A stretch of DNA of 46,393 bases from NCBI GenBank assembly GCA_027038555.1, contig JALVVX010000024.1, positions 1 to 46,393 of the forward strand, in the 5' to 3' direction. The notes under the pieces were generated by a model. It was not told the origin of the DNA. It saw only the letters and a list, made by a program, of their open reading frames with translations, and did no database searches. How positions within the stretch are numbered: the first letter of the stretch is position 1; each line of letters opens with the position of its first letter. This document shows positions 8,956 through 20,316 of this stretch, piece by piece. The position numbers were made by a program, and so were the translations under genes. The stretch is from Nautiliaceae bacterium (GTDB lineage Bacteria; Campylobacterota; Campylobacteria; Campylobacterales; Nautiliaceae).

Positions 8956-8974
8956 AAGGATTATAACAATCCTT
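8956..8974 (-). terminator. partial terminator after the TAXI binding protein
   Basis: On the minus strand AAGGATT-GTTAT-AATCCTT forms a 7-bp stem followed by TTCTTTACTT. The binding-protein stop codon lies across the loop and 3' arm. Being inside the operon, it probably lets part of the transcripts continue, giving more binding protein than permease. This is inference from a common arrangement. Confidence 0.55.
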
Positions 8975-9917
8975 CTTCTTTAAAAGCTTTTTTTGCACCC
9001 GGATGCATCATATTCAAATCAAACCCTTTTAATAAATCTTTTTTTGTTAAGTTTTTATAAGCCGGATGCATTTTTTTGAATTGATCAAAATGGTCTAAAA
9101 TTGATTTTGTTAAATAATAAACTGTTTTTTCATCCATTTTATCACTTGTTACAAGTGTGGCTTTTACACCGTATGTTTTAGTAGGATGATTAACACCTTT
9201 ATACATTCCTGCAGGAATTACTCCCCATGCATAATATGGTTTTTCTTTTACAAGTTCTTGAGCAGCCGGAACATTGTCAAGTGAAATTAAATCAATATCA
9301 ACTGAATTTGCGGCATCTTTAATATTTGCCGTAGGATGTCCGACCATATAATAATATCCGTCAATTTTTTTATCTTTAAGCGCATTTGGACACTCACTGG
9401 CTTTTAGCTGTTCTACTTTTATATCTTTTAGACTTAATTTTTTACAATGATCAAACAGTGTTTTAACAGCCGCTTCATTTCCGCTTCCAGGGTTTCCTAT
9501 ATTTATTCTGTGACCTTTTTGATCAAAAAAGTTTTTAATTCCACTGTCTTTTCTAACAACAAATGTAAGAAGCTCAGGATGAATTGTCATAACAACTCTT
9601 AAACCTTTAAATGGCTTTCCTTTGAATTTTCCTTCACCGTGGTATGCCTGATACACTACGTCGCTTTGCGCAATACCAAAATCAAGTTCACCATTTCTTA
9701 TAGCATTTATATTATAAACACTTCCCCCTGTACTCTCAACAGAGCATTTAGTATGAGTCGTATTTTTGTAATATTTGTTAAAAAGTCTACAAATAGCTCC
9801 TCCTGTCGGATAATAAACACCCGTTACTCCACCTGTACCTATTGATATGTATTTGTATGCAAATGCACCAGTTGTTAAAACTGCTACACTCAATGCACCT
9901 AATAACAATTTTTTCAT
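8961..9917 (-). CDS. TAXI-family TRAP transporter substrate-binding protein
   Basis: 318 aa with a clear Sec signal peptide MKKLLLGALSVAVLTTGAFA, then mature YKYISIGTGGVTGVYYPTGG, the hallmark start of TAXI binding proteins. Other family features are GGSVYNINAIRNGELDFGIAQSD and RINIGNPGSGNE. It binds the ligand in the periplasm and delivers it to the fused permease downstream. Three cysteines in the mature part (near residues 43, 58 and 158-175) could form a disulfide. The ATG at 9917 has a GGAG site upstream. It precedes the permease by 67 bp, with two hairpins in the gap. The ligand is unknown. Confidence 0.93.
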   Translation of the reverse strand: MKKLLLGALSVAVLTTGAFAYKYISIGTGGVTGVYYPTGGAICRLFNKYYKNTTHTKCSVESTGGSVYNINAIRNGELDFGIAQSDVVYQAYHGEGKFKGKPFKGLRVVMTIHPELLTFVVRKDSGIKNFFDQKGHRINIGNPGSGNEAAVKTLFDHCKKLSLKDIKVEQLKASECPNALKDKKIDGYYYMVGHPTANIKDAANSVDIDLISLDNVPAAQELVKEKPYYAWGVIPAGMYKGVNHPTKTYGVKATLVTSDKMDEKTVYYLTKSILDHFDQFKKMHPAYKNLTKKDLLKGFDLNMMHPGAKKAFKEEGLL

Positions 9918-10023
9918 TTTTACTCCTTTTTTGTTTAGATAATAACATAATTAAATAAATTTATTAATATATAATTAACTTATAAGAAAAAACTAATAGG
10001 GGAGAAAAGAAAAAGTTATGGAA

Positions 10024-12824
<2,801 letters not shown>

Positions 12825-12925
12825 CGCTGTCCTTTATAATTAAACTTTTTAGCCATAAATAAATTATATAACTTCCTGCAACCAATACTATTATAGAAAA
12901 TATAATAAACCAAAAAGGTACCGGT

Positions 12926-15673
12926 TTATCCATTAATTACCTCTTTACATCTGTTGCAAAGTTCGTTTTCCGCTTCACTTAAATATCTCCAACATCTTGG
13001 GCATTTGTGTAGAGGAGATTTTTTGATTTTGACTACAAATCTTTCATCTTCACCTATATGAAATTCATCTAACATCTCACTATCAACTTTATCACAAATT
13101 AAACTTACATTAAAAAACTCAGCCATTTCATCTTTTAAGAGTTTATCATAATTTGTTTCAATTGCAAGTTCAAGAGTATCTTTTATTATTTTTTCTTTTT
13201 TTAGTCTGTCTACGATTTCATAAAATCTTCTTCTGATTTCTAAAACATCTTCATCAAGCGGATTCTCAACAGCCGTCAAAGGAGTATAAACAAAATCAAA
13301 AATGTCTTTTTTATCTTCTTTTATTACTTTTGGAGCATGCTCAACCGCTTCATCCATAGTATATGTTAAAACCGGTGCTAAAATACTCATAAGTTCTTTT
13401 GCAATCACTGCCATAGTACTTTGAGAATTTCTTCTTTTCGCTGAATTTGGCGCTTCGCAGTAAAGTCTGTCTTTACAAACATCAAGATATATAGCACTAA
13501 GTTCAGTTACAATAAAATTATTTAAAATCTGCATAGCTTTTGAAAAATCATATTTACCGAAAAGATACACAACCTCATCAAACACTTCTTTGGCTCTTGC
13601 TAAAATCCATTTATCAATCATTGAAGGATTATCAAGTTTAATTTCTTCAAGGTCATTTACATTTGCAAGCAAAAATCTTATGGTATTTCTTATTTTTCTG
13701 TATTGTTCCGCTACTTGTTTTAAAATATTATCGCTGATTTTGATATCGCCTGTATAATCACTTGTGGCGACCCAAAGTCTTAGTATTTCCGTTCCGAACT
13801 TTTTACTAACTTCCTGAGGTGCTACAACATTACCTTTGCTCTTACTCATTTTTTCACCTTTTTCATCTACGGTAAAACCATGTGTAAGGATTGATTTGTA
13901 AGGTGCTTTACTCTCAACCGCCGTTGAAACAAGTAAAGAGCTTTGGAACCAGCCTCTGTGCTGATCGCTTCCTTCAAGATACATACTTGCCGGATAATCA
14001 CCTGCGTCATATCTGTCTGATTTAAGCACTGCAAACCAAGTAGAGCCGCTGTCAAACCATACGTCTAAAATATCCTGAACTTTTTCAAGATTTGGCGCTA
14101 AATCCTTTTTATTTTCAGGTAAGAGTTCTTCAATACTCATATCATACCACGCATCCGCACCTTTAATTTCAAAAATTTTATAAATATTTTCCAAAATGTC
14201 ATTATCAAGAAGAATTTCACCTGTGTTTTTATCTCTGAAAAACGCAATAGGAACACCCCAGTCCCTTTGTCTGCTTATACACCAATCGGGTCTGTTGCTA
14301 ACCATTGCTTTTAATCTGTTTTTACCACTATCCGGAGTAAACTGCACATTTTCAATTTCACTAAGTGCTTTATTTCTTAAAGTATCACCTTCAACCTCTT
14401 TATCCATTGCAATAAAAAACTGTTTTGTGGCTCTGAATATTACCGGATTGTGGCATCTCCAGCAATGAGGATAGCTGTGAGTGAATTTACTTGATTTAAT
14501 TAAGTTTTCGCCTAAAAGTTCTAAAATTTTTTCGTTTGCCTCAAAAATATGCATTCCTACAAATTCATCTGATTTTTCACCAAGAAGTTTTTCGACAGCC
14601 ATAATATTTGAATATTTACCTTCATTGTCAACCGGTTGTAAAATCTCTTCATATCCGTATTTAAGCCAAACTCTATAATCCTCTTCACCGTGTCCGGGAG
14701 CTGTGTGAACGCATCCCGTACCGCCATCCATTGTTACATGTTCGCCAAGAAGTATGATTGAGAGTCTGTTATTTAAAGGATTAACGGCTTTTAAACCTTC
14801 AAGCTCTTTTGGATCGAATTCTTTAACTATATCACCTTTTACAACGCCTTCTTCTTTTAACTTTTCATAAAGCGCTTTTGCAACTATAAAATTATCACTT
14901 GTAAGTACATATTTTTCTTCCGGATTTAGAGCAATTCCCATATTCGCAGGAAGTGTCCAGGGTGTAGTGGTCCAAATAATAATTTTTGCATGTTTTGTAC
15001 CGAGTTTTTTATTCGCTTCTTTACTTAAAGGAAAAGCCACATAAATAGAATAATCTTCTTTATCTTCATATTCCACTTCTGCTTCTGCAAGAGCCGTTTT
15101 ATCATGCATACACCAAAATACAGGTTTGCTTCTTTCTACCAAAAGACCTTTTTTTGCTATTTCGGTAAGTGCTTTATAAATATCTGCTTCAAATTTAAAA
15201 TCCATTGTTTTATATGGATTTTCCCAGTCTCCTATAACTCCAAGAGCCTGAAACTCTTCTTTTTGTATGTTTATAAATTTAGCGGCATGTTCACGGCAGA
15301 GCTCTCTTATTTTTGTCTTAGGAAGCTGTTCTTTTTTTTCGCGCCCTATTTTTTTCTCGACCTGCTGCTCTATCGGAAGTCCGTGACAGTCCCATCCCGG
15401 AACATATCTTATGTCATATCCTTGGAAATAGTAATATTTATTAATTATGTCTTTTAAAATCTTATTAAGGGCATGACCTATATGAATATGTCCGTTTGCA
15501 TACGGAGGACCGTCGTGAAGATTGAACCTGTCGTTGCCGGTTCTGTTTTGTTTCATTCTATCATATACATTTTCACTAAACCATTTAGCGTATCTCTTTG
15601 GTTCATTTTGCGGAAGGTTACCGCGCATTGGAAAAGAAGTTTTAGGAAGAAGAAGAGTTTCTTTATAATCCAT
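12926..15673 (-). CDS. ileS: isoleucyl-tRNA synthetase
   Basis: 915 aa class I synthetase. HIGH is at residues 64-67 in GHIHIGHALNK, and KMSKS near residue 607 in GEKMSKSKGNV. An editing domain lies between, with the TTTPWTLPANM segment. A C-terminal zinc finger has CPRC...CNRC, as in bacterial-type IleRS. It charges tRNA(Ile) and edits Val. The N-terminus MDYKETLLLPKTSFPMRGNLPQNEP is canonical, and AAAAGGAC precedes the ATG. First gene of the ileS / 48-aa ORF / gatA / guaB operon, linking translation with purine synthesis. A promoter lies in the 34-bp gap after ppk2. Confidence 0.97.
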   Translation of the reverse strand: MDYKETLLLPKTSFPMRGNLPQNEPKRYAKWFSENVYDRMKQNRTGNDRFNLHDGPPYANGHIHIGHALNKILKDIINKYYYFQGYDIRYVPGWDCHGLPIEQQVEKKIGREKKEQLPKTKIRELCREHAAKFINIQKEEFQALGVIGDWENPYKTMDFKFEADIYKALTEIAKKGLLVERSKPVFWCMHDKTALAEAEVEYEDKEDYSIYVAFPLSKEANKKLGTKHAKIIIWTTTPWTLPANMGIALNPEEKYVLTSDNFIVAKALYEKLKEEGVVKGDIVKEFDPKELEGLKAVNPLNNRLSIILLGEHVTMDGGTGCVHTAPGHGEEDYRVWLKYGYEEILQPVDNEGKYSNIMAVEKLLGEKSDEFVGMHIFEANEKILELLGENLIKSSKFTHSYPHCWRCHNPVIFRATKQFFIAMDKEVEGDTLRNKALSEIENVQFTPDSGKNRLKAMVSNRPDWCISRQRDWGVPIAFFRDKNTGEILLDNDILENIYKIFEIKGADAWYDMSIEELLPENKKDLAPNLEKVQDILDVWFDSGSTWFAVLKSDRYDAGDYPASMYLEGSDQHRGWFQSSLLVSTAVESKAPYKSILTHGFTVDEKGEKMSKSKGNVVAPQEVSKKFGTEILRLWVATSDYTGDIKISDNILKQVAEQYRKIRNTIRFLLANVNDLEEIKLDNPSMIDKWILARAKEVFDEVVYLFGKYDFSKAMQILNNFIVTELSAIYLDVCKDRLYCEAPNSAKRRNSQSTMAVIAKELMSILAPVLTYTMDEAVEHAPKVIKEDKKDIFDFVYTPLTAVENPLDEDVLEIRRRFYEIVDRLKKEKIIKDTLELAIETNYDKLLKDEMAEFFNVSLICDKVDSEMLDEFHIGEDERFVVKIKKSPLHKCPRCWRYLSEAENELCNRCKEVING

Positions 15674-15695
15674 AAAAATGTCCTTTTTGCGTGTT

Positions 15696-15704
15696 ATTAT
15701 ATCA
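15696..15704 (-). promoter_or_regulatory. extended -10 promoter for ileS
   Basis: On the minus strand TGA-TATAAT lies 23 bases before the ileS ATG, in the short gap after ppk2. It is a perfect extended -10, and the -35 would fall in the ppk2 end with no clear match. The transcript leader would be about 15 nt and would hold the AAGGAC site. Confidence 0.6.
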
Positions 15705-15707
15705 AAA

Positions 15708-16511
15708 TTATCCTATATGGGATATAACTTTTACAATATTCGGGTCGGCAAAAAAATCTTCTGCTTTATTATCATAATCAAACTGTGACAAAATATCTCT
15801 TATGATATTTATTCTTGCTCTTTTTTTGTCATTTGCATCAACTTCTATCCATGGTGCATAAGGTGTAGACGTGGCCGCAAACATATCCTCTTTTAACTTT
15901 TGATATTCATCATAATGTTCATAACTTTTCCAGTCAAGGGTAGAGAGTTTCCATTTTTTAAGAGGGTCTGTTTCTCTTTTTTTAAGACGTTTATACATCT
16001 CTTCTTTTGAAATTTGAAGATAATATTTAAAAAATTTTATCCCATCATCCACTATCATCTCCTCAAATCTCGGACATTGTCTCATAAATTTAAGATAATC
16101 TTCTTTGGTGCAAAAATGAAAAACCATCTCAACCCCTGCCCTATTGTACCAGCTTCTGTTAAAAAGCACCATCTCTCCACCAGCCGGGAAATGCGGAACA
16201 TATCTTTGGAAATACCACTGGGTTTTTTCTTTTTCGGTAGGCTTATCAAGTGCCACGCTTCTTGCAAATCTTGGATTCAAATATTCTAAAATTCTTTTTA
16301 TTGTTCCATCTTTTCCCGCAGTATCAACACCTTCAAATATAGATAAAAACCTGATATTATTATTTTTTATCCATGTTTGAAGTTTTACAAGCTCCACTTG
16401 CAATTTAAGAAGTTCTTTTTCATAAAACTTATCTTTAAATTTTCCGTTTTTTTTGAAAACTTTATCTTTTGGAAGTGAATATTCGGGCAGTTTTTTTAAA
16501 TCTACATTCAT
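15708..16511 (-). CDS. ppk2: polyphosphate kinase 2 (PPK2 family)
   Basis: 267 aa single-domain PPK2. Walker A is GVDTAGKDGT (61-70), followed by the conserved KRILEYLNPR. The Walker B/lid region FNRSWYNRAGVE lies near residue 120, and a lid motif with KRRETDPLKKWKLS-like residues lies near 182. Members move phosphate between polyphosphate and nucleotides, usually making GTP or ATP from GDP or ADP. Class I is suggested by the single domain and RSWYNRAG, but the nucleotide preference is not readable. AAAGGAG precedes the ATG. It is divergent from cinA with overlapping promoters. Confidence 0.92.
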   Translation of the reverse strand: MNVDLKKLPEYSLPKDKVFKKNGKFKDKFYEKELLKLQVELVKLQTWIKNNNIRFLSIFEGVDTAGKDGTIKRILEYLNPRFARSVALDKPTEKEKTQWYFQRYVPHFPAGGEMVLFNRSWYNRAGVEMVFHFCTKEDYLKFMRQCPRFEEMIVDDGIKFFKYYLQISKEEMYKRLKKRETDPLKKWKLSTLDWKSYEHYDEYQKLKEDMFAATSTPYAPWIEVDANDKKRARINIIRDILSQFDYDNKAEDFFADPNIVKVISHIG

Positions 16512-16529
16512 TTCGGCTCCTTTTTTGGC

Positions 16530-16542
16530 TATAATAATTATA
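16530..16542. promoter_or_regulatory. divergent promoter boxes between ppk2 and cinA
   Basis: In the 47-bp gap a + strand TATAAT (16530-16535) faces a minus-strand TATAAT (16537-16542). The minus box is extended (TGT-TATAAT) and sits in the 13-mer TTTGTGTTATAAT, which also occurs at the lapG promoter. The two boxes almost touch, so polymerases would compete. Confidence 0.55.
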
Positions 16543-16558
16543 ACACAAAGGAGAAGAA

Positions 16559-17575
16559 ATGAAAGTATTGTTTGTAGGTAAAGAATGGCGTTTTAGAAGT
16601 GAAGTTAAAAACGAATTGTTCAGATACATAACTTATGATAAACTTGAATATATAAATTCATTTGATATTTCATTTATACCAAAAGAAGACACATTAATAG
16701 TTACAACAAATCAAAGCTATCCTCTTGTTACAAGAATTATTTCTACTATTTTAAATCAAAATCCTGTTATTAAAGACAATCAACTCGTTCCTGAAAATGC
16801 AAAATATTCAAAAAACAGCTACTTAGTAAAAATCAATGAATATGAAGTAAATGTAATACTGCTGGAAAACAAAGTTCCCGAAATTTTTATATTAATGCCA
16901 AAAAATGAACTTACTAATATTTTCAATATGGACAAAGATACAGCAAAAATGTTAATCGAACCAATATTTTCTCCAAGAAAAATAGATTATACTCTAATAC
17001 AAAACGAAGGGGGATTTTTAGAATTACACACAGAACCTCTCGATAAAAAAATAAAAAAAGAAATTTTACGTGCGATTCCTTTTGTTGTTTTCGGAAATGT
17101 ATTCAAACATATTATAAAAAATCTGCCTCCTGAAAAAATAACATTTGCCGAGAGTTGCACGGGAGGTCTTATAGCTTCAACTCTTACAAAATACTCCGGA
17201 AGTAGCGATGTGTTTGATGGGAGTGTTGTAACATATGCAAACAGAATAAAAAACGAATGGCTTGGTGTGAGTCAGGATACATTAAAAAGATACGGAGCAG
17301 TAAGTGAGCAGACAGTAAAAGAGATGCTTCTTGGGGCAATTGAAATTAGCAAAGCAAACTATGCAATAGCCGTCAGCGGTATAGCAGGACCTACGGGAGG
17401 CACTCCCGAAAAACCGGTCGGTACCGTTTATATAGGTGTGGCAAATAAAAAAGAGCTTAAAGTCGAACATCATATTTTCAAAGGCGACAGAAATTATGTA
17501 CAATATCAGGCTATGATGAACGGAATCAGAATGTTTATAAATTTTAGTAAATTATATTCAAAGGATGTTGATTGA
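16559..17575 (+). CDS. CinA-like protein with C-terminal nicotinamide-nucleotide amidase domain
   Basis: 338 aa. The C-terminal ~150 residues are a clear CinA/PncC amidase: AESCTGGLIASTLT with the catalytic Ser, FDGSVVTYANRIKNEWLGV, GAVSEQTV and SGIAGPTGGTPEKPVGTVYIG. PncC deamidates nicotinamide mononucleotide in NAD recycling. Full CinA is about 400 aa with a MoaB-like N-terminal domain. Here the N-terminal ~180 residues are short and lack the usual start motif, keeping only a loose match to the second half of that domain. AAAGGAG precedes the ATG. It starts an operon with ribB, hemH, dtd and a DUF2914 gene. Its stop overlaps the ribB TTG start. Confidence 0.82.
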   Translation: MKVLFVGKEWRFRSEVKNELFRYITYDKLEYINSFDISFIPKEDTLIVTTNQSYPLVTRIISTILNQNPVIKDNQLVPENAKYSKNSYLVKINEYEVNVILLENKVPEIFILMPKNELTNIFNMDKDTAKMLIEPIFSPRKIDYTLIQNEGGFLELHTEPLDKKIKKEILRAIPFVVFGNVFKHIIKNLPPEKITFAESCTGGLIASTLTKYSGSSDVFDGSVVTYANRIKNEWLGVSQDTLKRYGAVSEQTVKEMLLGAIEISKANYAIAVSGIAGPTGGTPEKPVGTVYIGVANKKELKVEHHIFKGDRNYVQYQAMMNGIRMFINFSKLYSKDVD

Positions 17576-18585
17576 ATGCAATTGATAGAGTAAAAAAAGC
17601 AATTGAAGAGATACAAAAAGGAAACATTGTCATTATGATAGACGATGAAGAGAGGGAAAACGAAGGCGACCTTGTTTATGCAGGAGTGTTTTCTACTCCT
17701 GAGAAAGTAAATTTCCTTGCAAGCAAAGGAAAAGGACTTATTTGTGTATCCATAACAAAAGATATTGCCAAAAAACTTGAACTAAATCCAATGGTGCCTC
17801 AAAACAGCGAAAGTTTCTCAACCGCTTTTACCATAAGTGTTGACGCAAAAGAGTGCACTACCGGGATAAGCGCATATGAAAGGGATTTGACAATCAAAAA
17901 ATTAAGCTCTCCTACCAGTAAGCCAGATGATTTTGTAAAACCGGGACACATTTTCCCTCTTATCGCCAAAGAAGGTGGAGTGCTGGTTCGAACCGGCCAT
18001 ACCGAAGGCAGTGTGGATATCTGTAAGCTCGCAGGTGTATATCCGACAGCCGTAATTTGTGAGATTATGAATGAAGACGGCACAATGGCAAGACGCAAAG
18101 ATTTGGCAAAATTTGCAAAAGAGCATAATTTAGCCGTGGTGTATATATCCGATATCGTAGAATACAGGCTTCAATTTGAAAGTCTTGTAAATATTGAAAA
18201 AAAAGAAAAAGTCACAATTGACGGAGTAGAATTTGACAAATTTATATTTAAAGACCATCTTAACCAAACCCACTACGCTCTTACAAACAGACCAAAAGAG
18301 ACAAGTAACGTAAAATTTTACAAAGTAACAAAAAACGTCGACTTTATGCTTGATGATAAAAAAATGAAAGAGTATAAAAAGGTTCTTGAATATATTAAAT
18401 ATAATAACGGCGCAATAATTTTTATAGATTCAAATTCAAAAGACAATAAAGAATTCGGAATTGGAGCACAAATTCTCAAAAAACTCGGTATTAAAAAACT
18501 AAATCTTCTCTCAAACCATAAAAACGCACTAAACGCACTTAAAGGATTTGGGATTGAAATAAAAAAATATGTGGAGCTTAAATGA
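17572..18585 (+). CDS. ribB: 3,4-dihydroxy-2-butanone-4-phosphate synthase with degenerate GTP cyclohydrolase II domain
   Basis: 337 aa. Residues 1-~200 are a full DHBP synthase: DDEERENEGDL, CVSIT, HIFPL, RTGHTEGSVDICKLAG and VICEIMNEDG. It makes the four-carbon riboflavin precursor from ribulose 5-phosphate. The C-terminal ~135 residues align with the end of GTP cyclohydrolase II (EFGIGAQILKKLGIKKLNLLSN) but contain no cysteine, so the three zinc ligands and catalytic core are missing. This matches the 'RibBX' type known in other proteobacteria, so a separate RibA is expected elsewhere. The start is TTG at 17572 in a TTGA overlap with cinA, supported by AAAGGA six bases upstream. Overlaps hemH by ATGA. 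Confidence 0.92.
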   Translation: MNAIDRVKKAIEEIQKGNIVIMIDDEERENEGDLVYAGVFSTPEKVNFLASKGKGLICVSITKDIAKKLELNPMVPQNSESFSTAFTISVDAKECTTGISAYERDLTIKKLSSPTSKPDDFVKPGHIFPLIAKEGGVLVRTGHTEGSVDICKLAGVYPTAVICEIMNEDGTMARRKDLAKFAKEHNLAVVYISDIVEYRLQFESLVNIEKKEKVTIDGVEFDKFIFKDHLNQTHYALTNRPKETSNVKFYKVTKNVDFMLDDKKMKEYKKVLEYIKYNNGAIIFIDSNSKDNKEFGIGAQILKKLGIKKLNLLSNHKNALNALKGFGIEIKKYVELK

Positions 18586-19463
18586 TTGTTTTACACAATA
18601 TGGGAGGGGCAAGAAGCGAAAAAGAATTAAAAGAATTTTTATTCAATATGTTTATGGATAAAAGAATTATCTCTTCTCCGATAAGATTCGCATTAGCCCC
18701 TCTTATTTCAAATTTAAGATATAAAAGAGTTTGGAAAAATTATGAAAAAATAGGCGGTAGCAGAATTTATGACATAACACAAAACCTCGCTAAAAAAGTT
18801 GAAAACATAACCGGTGAAAAAACCGCTTATGCATTCAGGTATACAAAGCCTCACATTAAAGATGTGGCTGTTGAAAAAGATATCATTTTAGTGCCTTTAT
18901 ATCCACATTACTCTTTTACAACATACGAAAGCTCGATTGATGAACTTAAAGAAAGCAAATTAAATGCAAAAGTGATTAAACCTTTTTACAAACATCCAAA
19001 ATATAATGAAATAATTAAAAAAAATATTTTAAAATCAATTGAGAATCCAAAAGAATGGAATCTTATATTCTCAGCCCATGGACTGCCTGAAAAGATAATA
19101 AAAAAAGGCGACAATTATAAAAATGAAGTCGAAGAGCATGTTCAAATACTAAAAAACATACTTCCGGAATTTAAATCAATCAGTTTGGCTTTTCAATCAA
19201 GATTTGGTCCGGGAGAATGGTTAAAACCGTATCTTGATAAAGAGCTTAAAAAATATAAAAATGAAAAAGTACTTATATATCCGATATCGTTTGTTATAGA
19301 CAATTCAGAAACAGATTTGGAGCTTAAAGTTGAATACGGACATTTTGCAAAAGAAATAGGCATTAAAGAGTATAAAGTAGTTGAATGCCCAAATGATAGT
19401 GACGAAATGGCAAAATTTATAGTGGAGCTGATAAATGAAAGCGGTTATACAAAGAGTTATTAA
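18582..19463 (+). CDS. hemH: ferrochelatase
   Basis: 293 aa, at the short end for bacterial ferrochelatase. It inserts Fe2+ into protoporphyrin IX (or a related porphyrin) as a late step of haem synthesis. The N-terminal VLHNMGGA substrate loop is followed by LYPHYSFTT, the catalytic His in FSAHGLP (about residue 166), FQSRFGPGEWLKP, and the acidic SETDLEL (a metal-path Glu near residue 247). The ATG overlaps the ribB stop (ATGA). Its last 29 bases overlap the start of dtd in another frame, an unusually long overlap for this cluster. In the operon cinA-ribB-hemH-dtd-DUF2914. Confidence 0.94.
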   Translation: MIVLHNMGGARSEKELKEFLFNMFMDKRIISSPIRFALAPLISNLRYKRVWKNYEKIGGSRIYDITQNLAKKVENITGEKTAYAFRYTKPHIKDVAVEKDIILVPLYPHYSFTTYESSIDELKESKLNAKVIKPFYKHPKYNEIIKKNILKSIENPKEWNLIFSAHGLPEKIIKKGDNYKNEVEEHVQILKNILPEFKSISLAFQSRFGPGEWLKPYLDKELKKYKNEKVLIYPISFVIDNSETDLELKVEYGHFAKEIGIKEYKVVECPNDSDEMAKFIVELINESGYTKSY

Positions 19464-19860
19464 ATCAAGTGTTGAAGTAAACGGTGAAAAAATAGATGAA
19501 ATCAAAAAAGGTCTTTGTGTTTTAATCGGTTTTGAAAAAGAAGACACGGAAGAAAAACTTGATAAAATGATAAAAAAAATTATCAATATGAGACTTTTTG
19601 GGGAAAAATTTTCAAAATCTATTTTAGATATAAAAGGAGAAATCTTACTTATTCCAAATTTCACAATACCCGCTATAACCAAAAAAGGTACAAGACCAAA
19701 TTTTCAAAACTCCATGCCACCTGATGAAGCTAAAAAATATTATAATTTAATGCTTGATAAATTAAACAGATATATAATTACAAAATCAGGAATTTTTGGG
19801 GCAGATATGAAAGTTAATATTATAAACGACGGTCCTGTAACAATTATTTTGGAGGTATAA
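19435..19860 (+). CDS. dtd: D-aminoacyl-tRNA deacylase
   Basis: 141 aa, typical DTD length. It hydrolyses D-amino acids from mischarged tRNAs. MKAVIQRVIKSSVEVNG is the classic start, and the cross-subunit Gly-cis-Pro motif is seen in NDGPVTII near the C-terminus. The usual SQFTL motif is PNFTI here, a visible deviation also expected in relatives from this phylum, though I cannot check. The ATG at 19435 lies 29 bases inside hemH. The stop TAA abuts the ATG of the next gene. Confidence 0.93.
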   Translation: MKAVIQRVIKSSVEVNGEKIDEIKKGLCVLIGFEKEDTEEKLDKMIKKIINMRLFGEKFSKSILDIKGEILLIPNFTIPAITKKGTRPNFQNSMPPDEAKKYYNLMLDKLNRYIITKSGIFGADMKVNIINDGPVTIILEV

Positions 19861-20235
19861 ATGAAGAAATTAATTTTTTTCATACTTGTAACACTCTCAT
19901 TTTCTTATGAACTTAAAGAATTTGCAACATGTAAAAATGTACAAAATTTAACTCCGATAAATATTACGAATACATTCGATGCAACAGATAAAAAAGTATA
20001 TGCATTTGCTTATTTTATAAATATTAAAAATAACAAAAACATTGATTTTCTATGGGAGGAAAAAATAGGAAATGAATGGAAACTTTATACAGACATAAAA
20101 CTTCCTATTTTTACAGGTGTTAGATGGAGAACATATTCATATATAACAATAAGTCCGTTTTTTAGGGGTGAGTGGAGAGTTAGTTTAATTGACGGGAATA
20201 AAACAGTAGCTGTTAAAAATTTCATCATTAAATAA
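19861..20235 (+). CDS. secreted DUF2914-like protein
   Basis: 124 aa with a signal peptide MKKLIFFILVTLSFS. The mature part starts with a Cys-containing segment (FATCKNVQNLTPINIT) and has the DUF2914 pattern: KVYAFAYFIN, FLWEEKIGNEW, VRWRTYSYITISP and GEWRVSLIDGNK. Known family members are periplasmic or membrane proteins of unknown role. It starts right after dtd, with GGAGGT inside the last dtd codons, so it is strongly coupled. Last gene of the cinA operon. It faces dnaK across 68 bp. Confidence 0.8.
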   Translation: MKKLIFFILVTLSFSYELKEFATCKNVQNLTPINITNTFDATDKKVYAFAYFINIKNNKNIDFLWEEKIGNEWKLYTDIKLPIFTGVRWRTYSYITISPFFRGEWRVSLIDGNKTVAVKNFIIK

Positions 20236-20281
20236 ACTTTTTCTTTTTTTGGTTTATTTTATCCTCTGATAATTTTTAATT

Positions 20282-20316
20282 AAATATAAAAAAGGAAGTT
20301 GAATTATTCAACTTCC
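20282..20316 (-). terminator. intrinsic terminator of hrcA-grpE-dnaK with the stop codon as loop
   Basis: GGAAGTTGAA / TTCAACTTCC is a perfect 10-bp stem whose 3-nt loop is the dnaK stop codon TAA. On the minus strand it is followed by TTTTTTATATTTA. The 5' arm encodes the last DnaK residues EVE. The folding RNA may use a slightly larger loop. Confidence 0.88.
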
